From Verrucomicrobiota bacterium (GTDB lineage Bacteria; Verrucomicrobiota; Verrucomicrobiia; Chthoniobacterales; Terrimicrobiaceae), in assembly GCA_026398285.1 (NCBI GenBank), contig JAPLTI010000071.1:1-6590 (forward strand): a stretch of 6,590 nucleotides of DNA. The letters run 5' to 3'. Shown here piece by piece: positions 6,040-6,590 of this stretch (positions are counted from its first letter, which is position 1; the number at the start of each line of letters is the position of its first letter). The position numbers were made by a program, and so were the translations under genes. The notes beneath the pieces are model-generated. The model worked only from the letters and a program-made list of their open reading frames with translations, did no database searches and had not been told where the DNA came from.

Positions 6040-6590
6040 CTTCCTTGATATCGCTTCGCCGGATTCACAAATCTTACCACCTGCCCGGCCTGGAGGTTCC
6101 TGTTTTGCAAGAAATAGACCTGGACTTCCAAAAAGGCGAGTTCACCGCCCTCGTCGGAGCCTCGGGGTCTGGAAAATCCACCCTCATGAACATCCTGGGA
6201 TTTCTCGACAGGCCGACCTCTGGTGAACACCACTTCCAAGGCCGCGATGTGTCTCGGTTGGCAGATGCCGAGGAGTCGCGCATTCGCAACCGCGAGATCG
6301 GATTTGTCTATCAGAGTTTCAACCTCCTGCCCCGTGCCACCGCACTCGAAAATGTGGCCCTGCCCCTTTTCTACCGCGATGACATCCGAGATCCCCTGCC
6401 CCTTGCTGCAGCGGCGCTCGAGCGCGTTGGTCTTTCAAACCGGGCCACCCATCGCCCAAACGAGCTTTCCGGCGGCCAAAGGCAACGGGTGGCGATCGCA
6501 CGCGCATTGGTCGGAAATCCTTCTTTGATTCTCGCCGATGAGCCCACGGGAGCCTTGGACAGCCGCACTGGAGTCGAAATTCTAAAGCTC
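6036..6590 (+). CDS. MacB/LolD-type ABC transporter ATP-binding protein (partial, 3' end missing)
   Basis: The ATG at 6036 overlaps the TolC stop (ATGA, 6036-6039) and the frame is open to the window edge for 185 codons. All core nucleotide-binding motifs are present in order: Walker A GASGSGKST (41-49), Q-loop Q93 in VYQSFNLLP, signature LSGGQRQRVAIARAL (144-158), Walker B LILADEP (164-170, catalytic E169) and D-loop GALD (172-175). The opening ISLRRIHKSYHLPGLEVPVL and the LMNILGFLDRPTSGE stretch are typical of the MacB/LolD/FtsE-like group, which drives export of lipoproteins, macrolides or peptides by mechanotransmission with an FtsX-like permease. The chain may be a stand-alone ATPase of about 230 aa or may be fused to the permease as in MacB; this cannot be told here. 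The coupling with TolC supports a MacAB-TolC-like exporter whose adaptor and permease lie to the right. Confidence 0.88.
   Translation, partial: MTSLISLRRIHKSYHLPGLEVPVLQEIDLDFQKGEFTALVGASGSGKSTLMNILGFLDRPTSGEHHFQGRDVSRLADAEESRIRNREIGFVYQSFNLLPRATALENVALPLFYRDDIRDPLPLAAAALERVGLSNRATHRPNELSGGQRQRVAIARALVGNPSLILADEPTGALDSRTGVEILKL

Overview
The window is a piece of a bacterial chromosome of moderate GC content with two divergent gene clusters and one partial gene at the left edge. The gene mix suggests a saccharolytic Gram-negative bacterium, perhaps of the Verrucomicrobiota/PVC group: a cytoplasmic GH35/GH42-like glycosidase, an SGNH/GDSL hydrolase start, an AraC-type regulator, and a TolC plus MacB-type ABC export system. 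That taxonomic call is inference only. No start in the window has a convincing Shine-Dalgarno sequence at normal spacing, and several genes are joined by very short start/stop overlaps.

Left edge (1-87, +): the last 28 codons of a sugar-porter-family MFS transporter with the PETKG signature. It overlaps convergently with the end of the next cluster. Minus-strand cluster (4010 down to 77), in transcription order: (i) a 700-aa glycoside hydrolase with a GH35-like N-terminus and GH42-like middle and C-terminal regions; (ii) a 48-codon remnant of an SGNH/GDSL hydrolase that keeps only the GDSITD block; (iii) a 12-TM MFS transporter with a GPH/SLC45-like loop motif; (iv) a 140-aa AraC-type DNA-binding domain with no sensor domain. 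It reads as a sugar-uptake and hydrolysis operon: the transporter imports a glycoside or oligosaccharide, the enzyme without a signal peptide cleaves it in the cytoplasm, and the AraC protein may regulate the genes. Two of its four genes look truncated.

Divergent intergenic region (4011-4558): about 550 bp without a convincing gene. It holds a plausible minus-strand promoter, a 19-bp near-perfect palindrome upstream of it, a small inverted repeat over the -35, an AT-rich block, and three copies of AATTGCTT/AAGCAATT towards the plus-strand genes.

Plus-strand cluster (4559 to right edge): a TolC-family outer-membrane factor whose signal peptide and mature protein lie in different reading frames (apparent 1-base loss near 4708), followed with an ATGA overlap by the start of a MacB/LolD-type ABC ATPase that runs off the window. 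Together they suggest a tripartite exporter; the permease and periplasmic adaptor would be expected outside the window. No tRNA, rRNA, CRISPR, insertion sequence or clear intrinsic terminator was seen.

The most notable feature of the window is its concentration of broken or reduced genes (SGNH fragment, sensor-less AraC, frameshifted TolC) among otherwise intact genes. This could be real gene decay or sequencing/assembly error.
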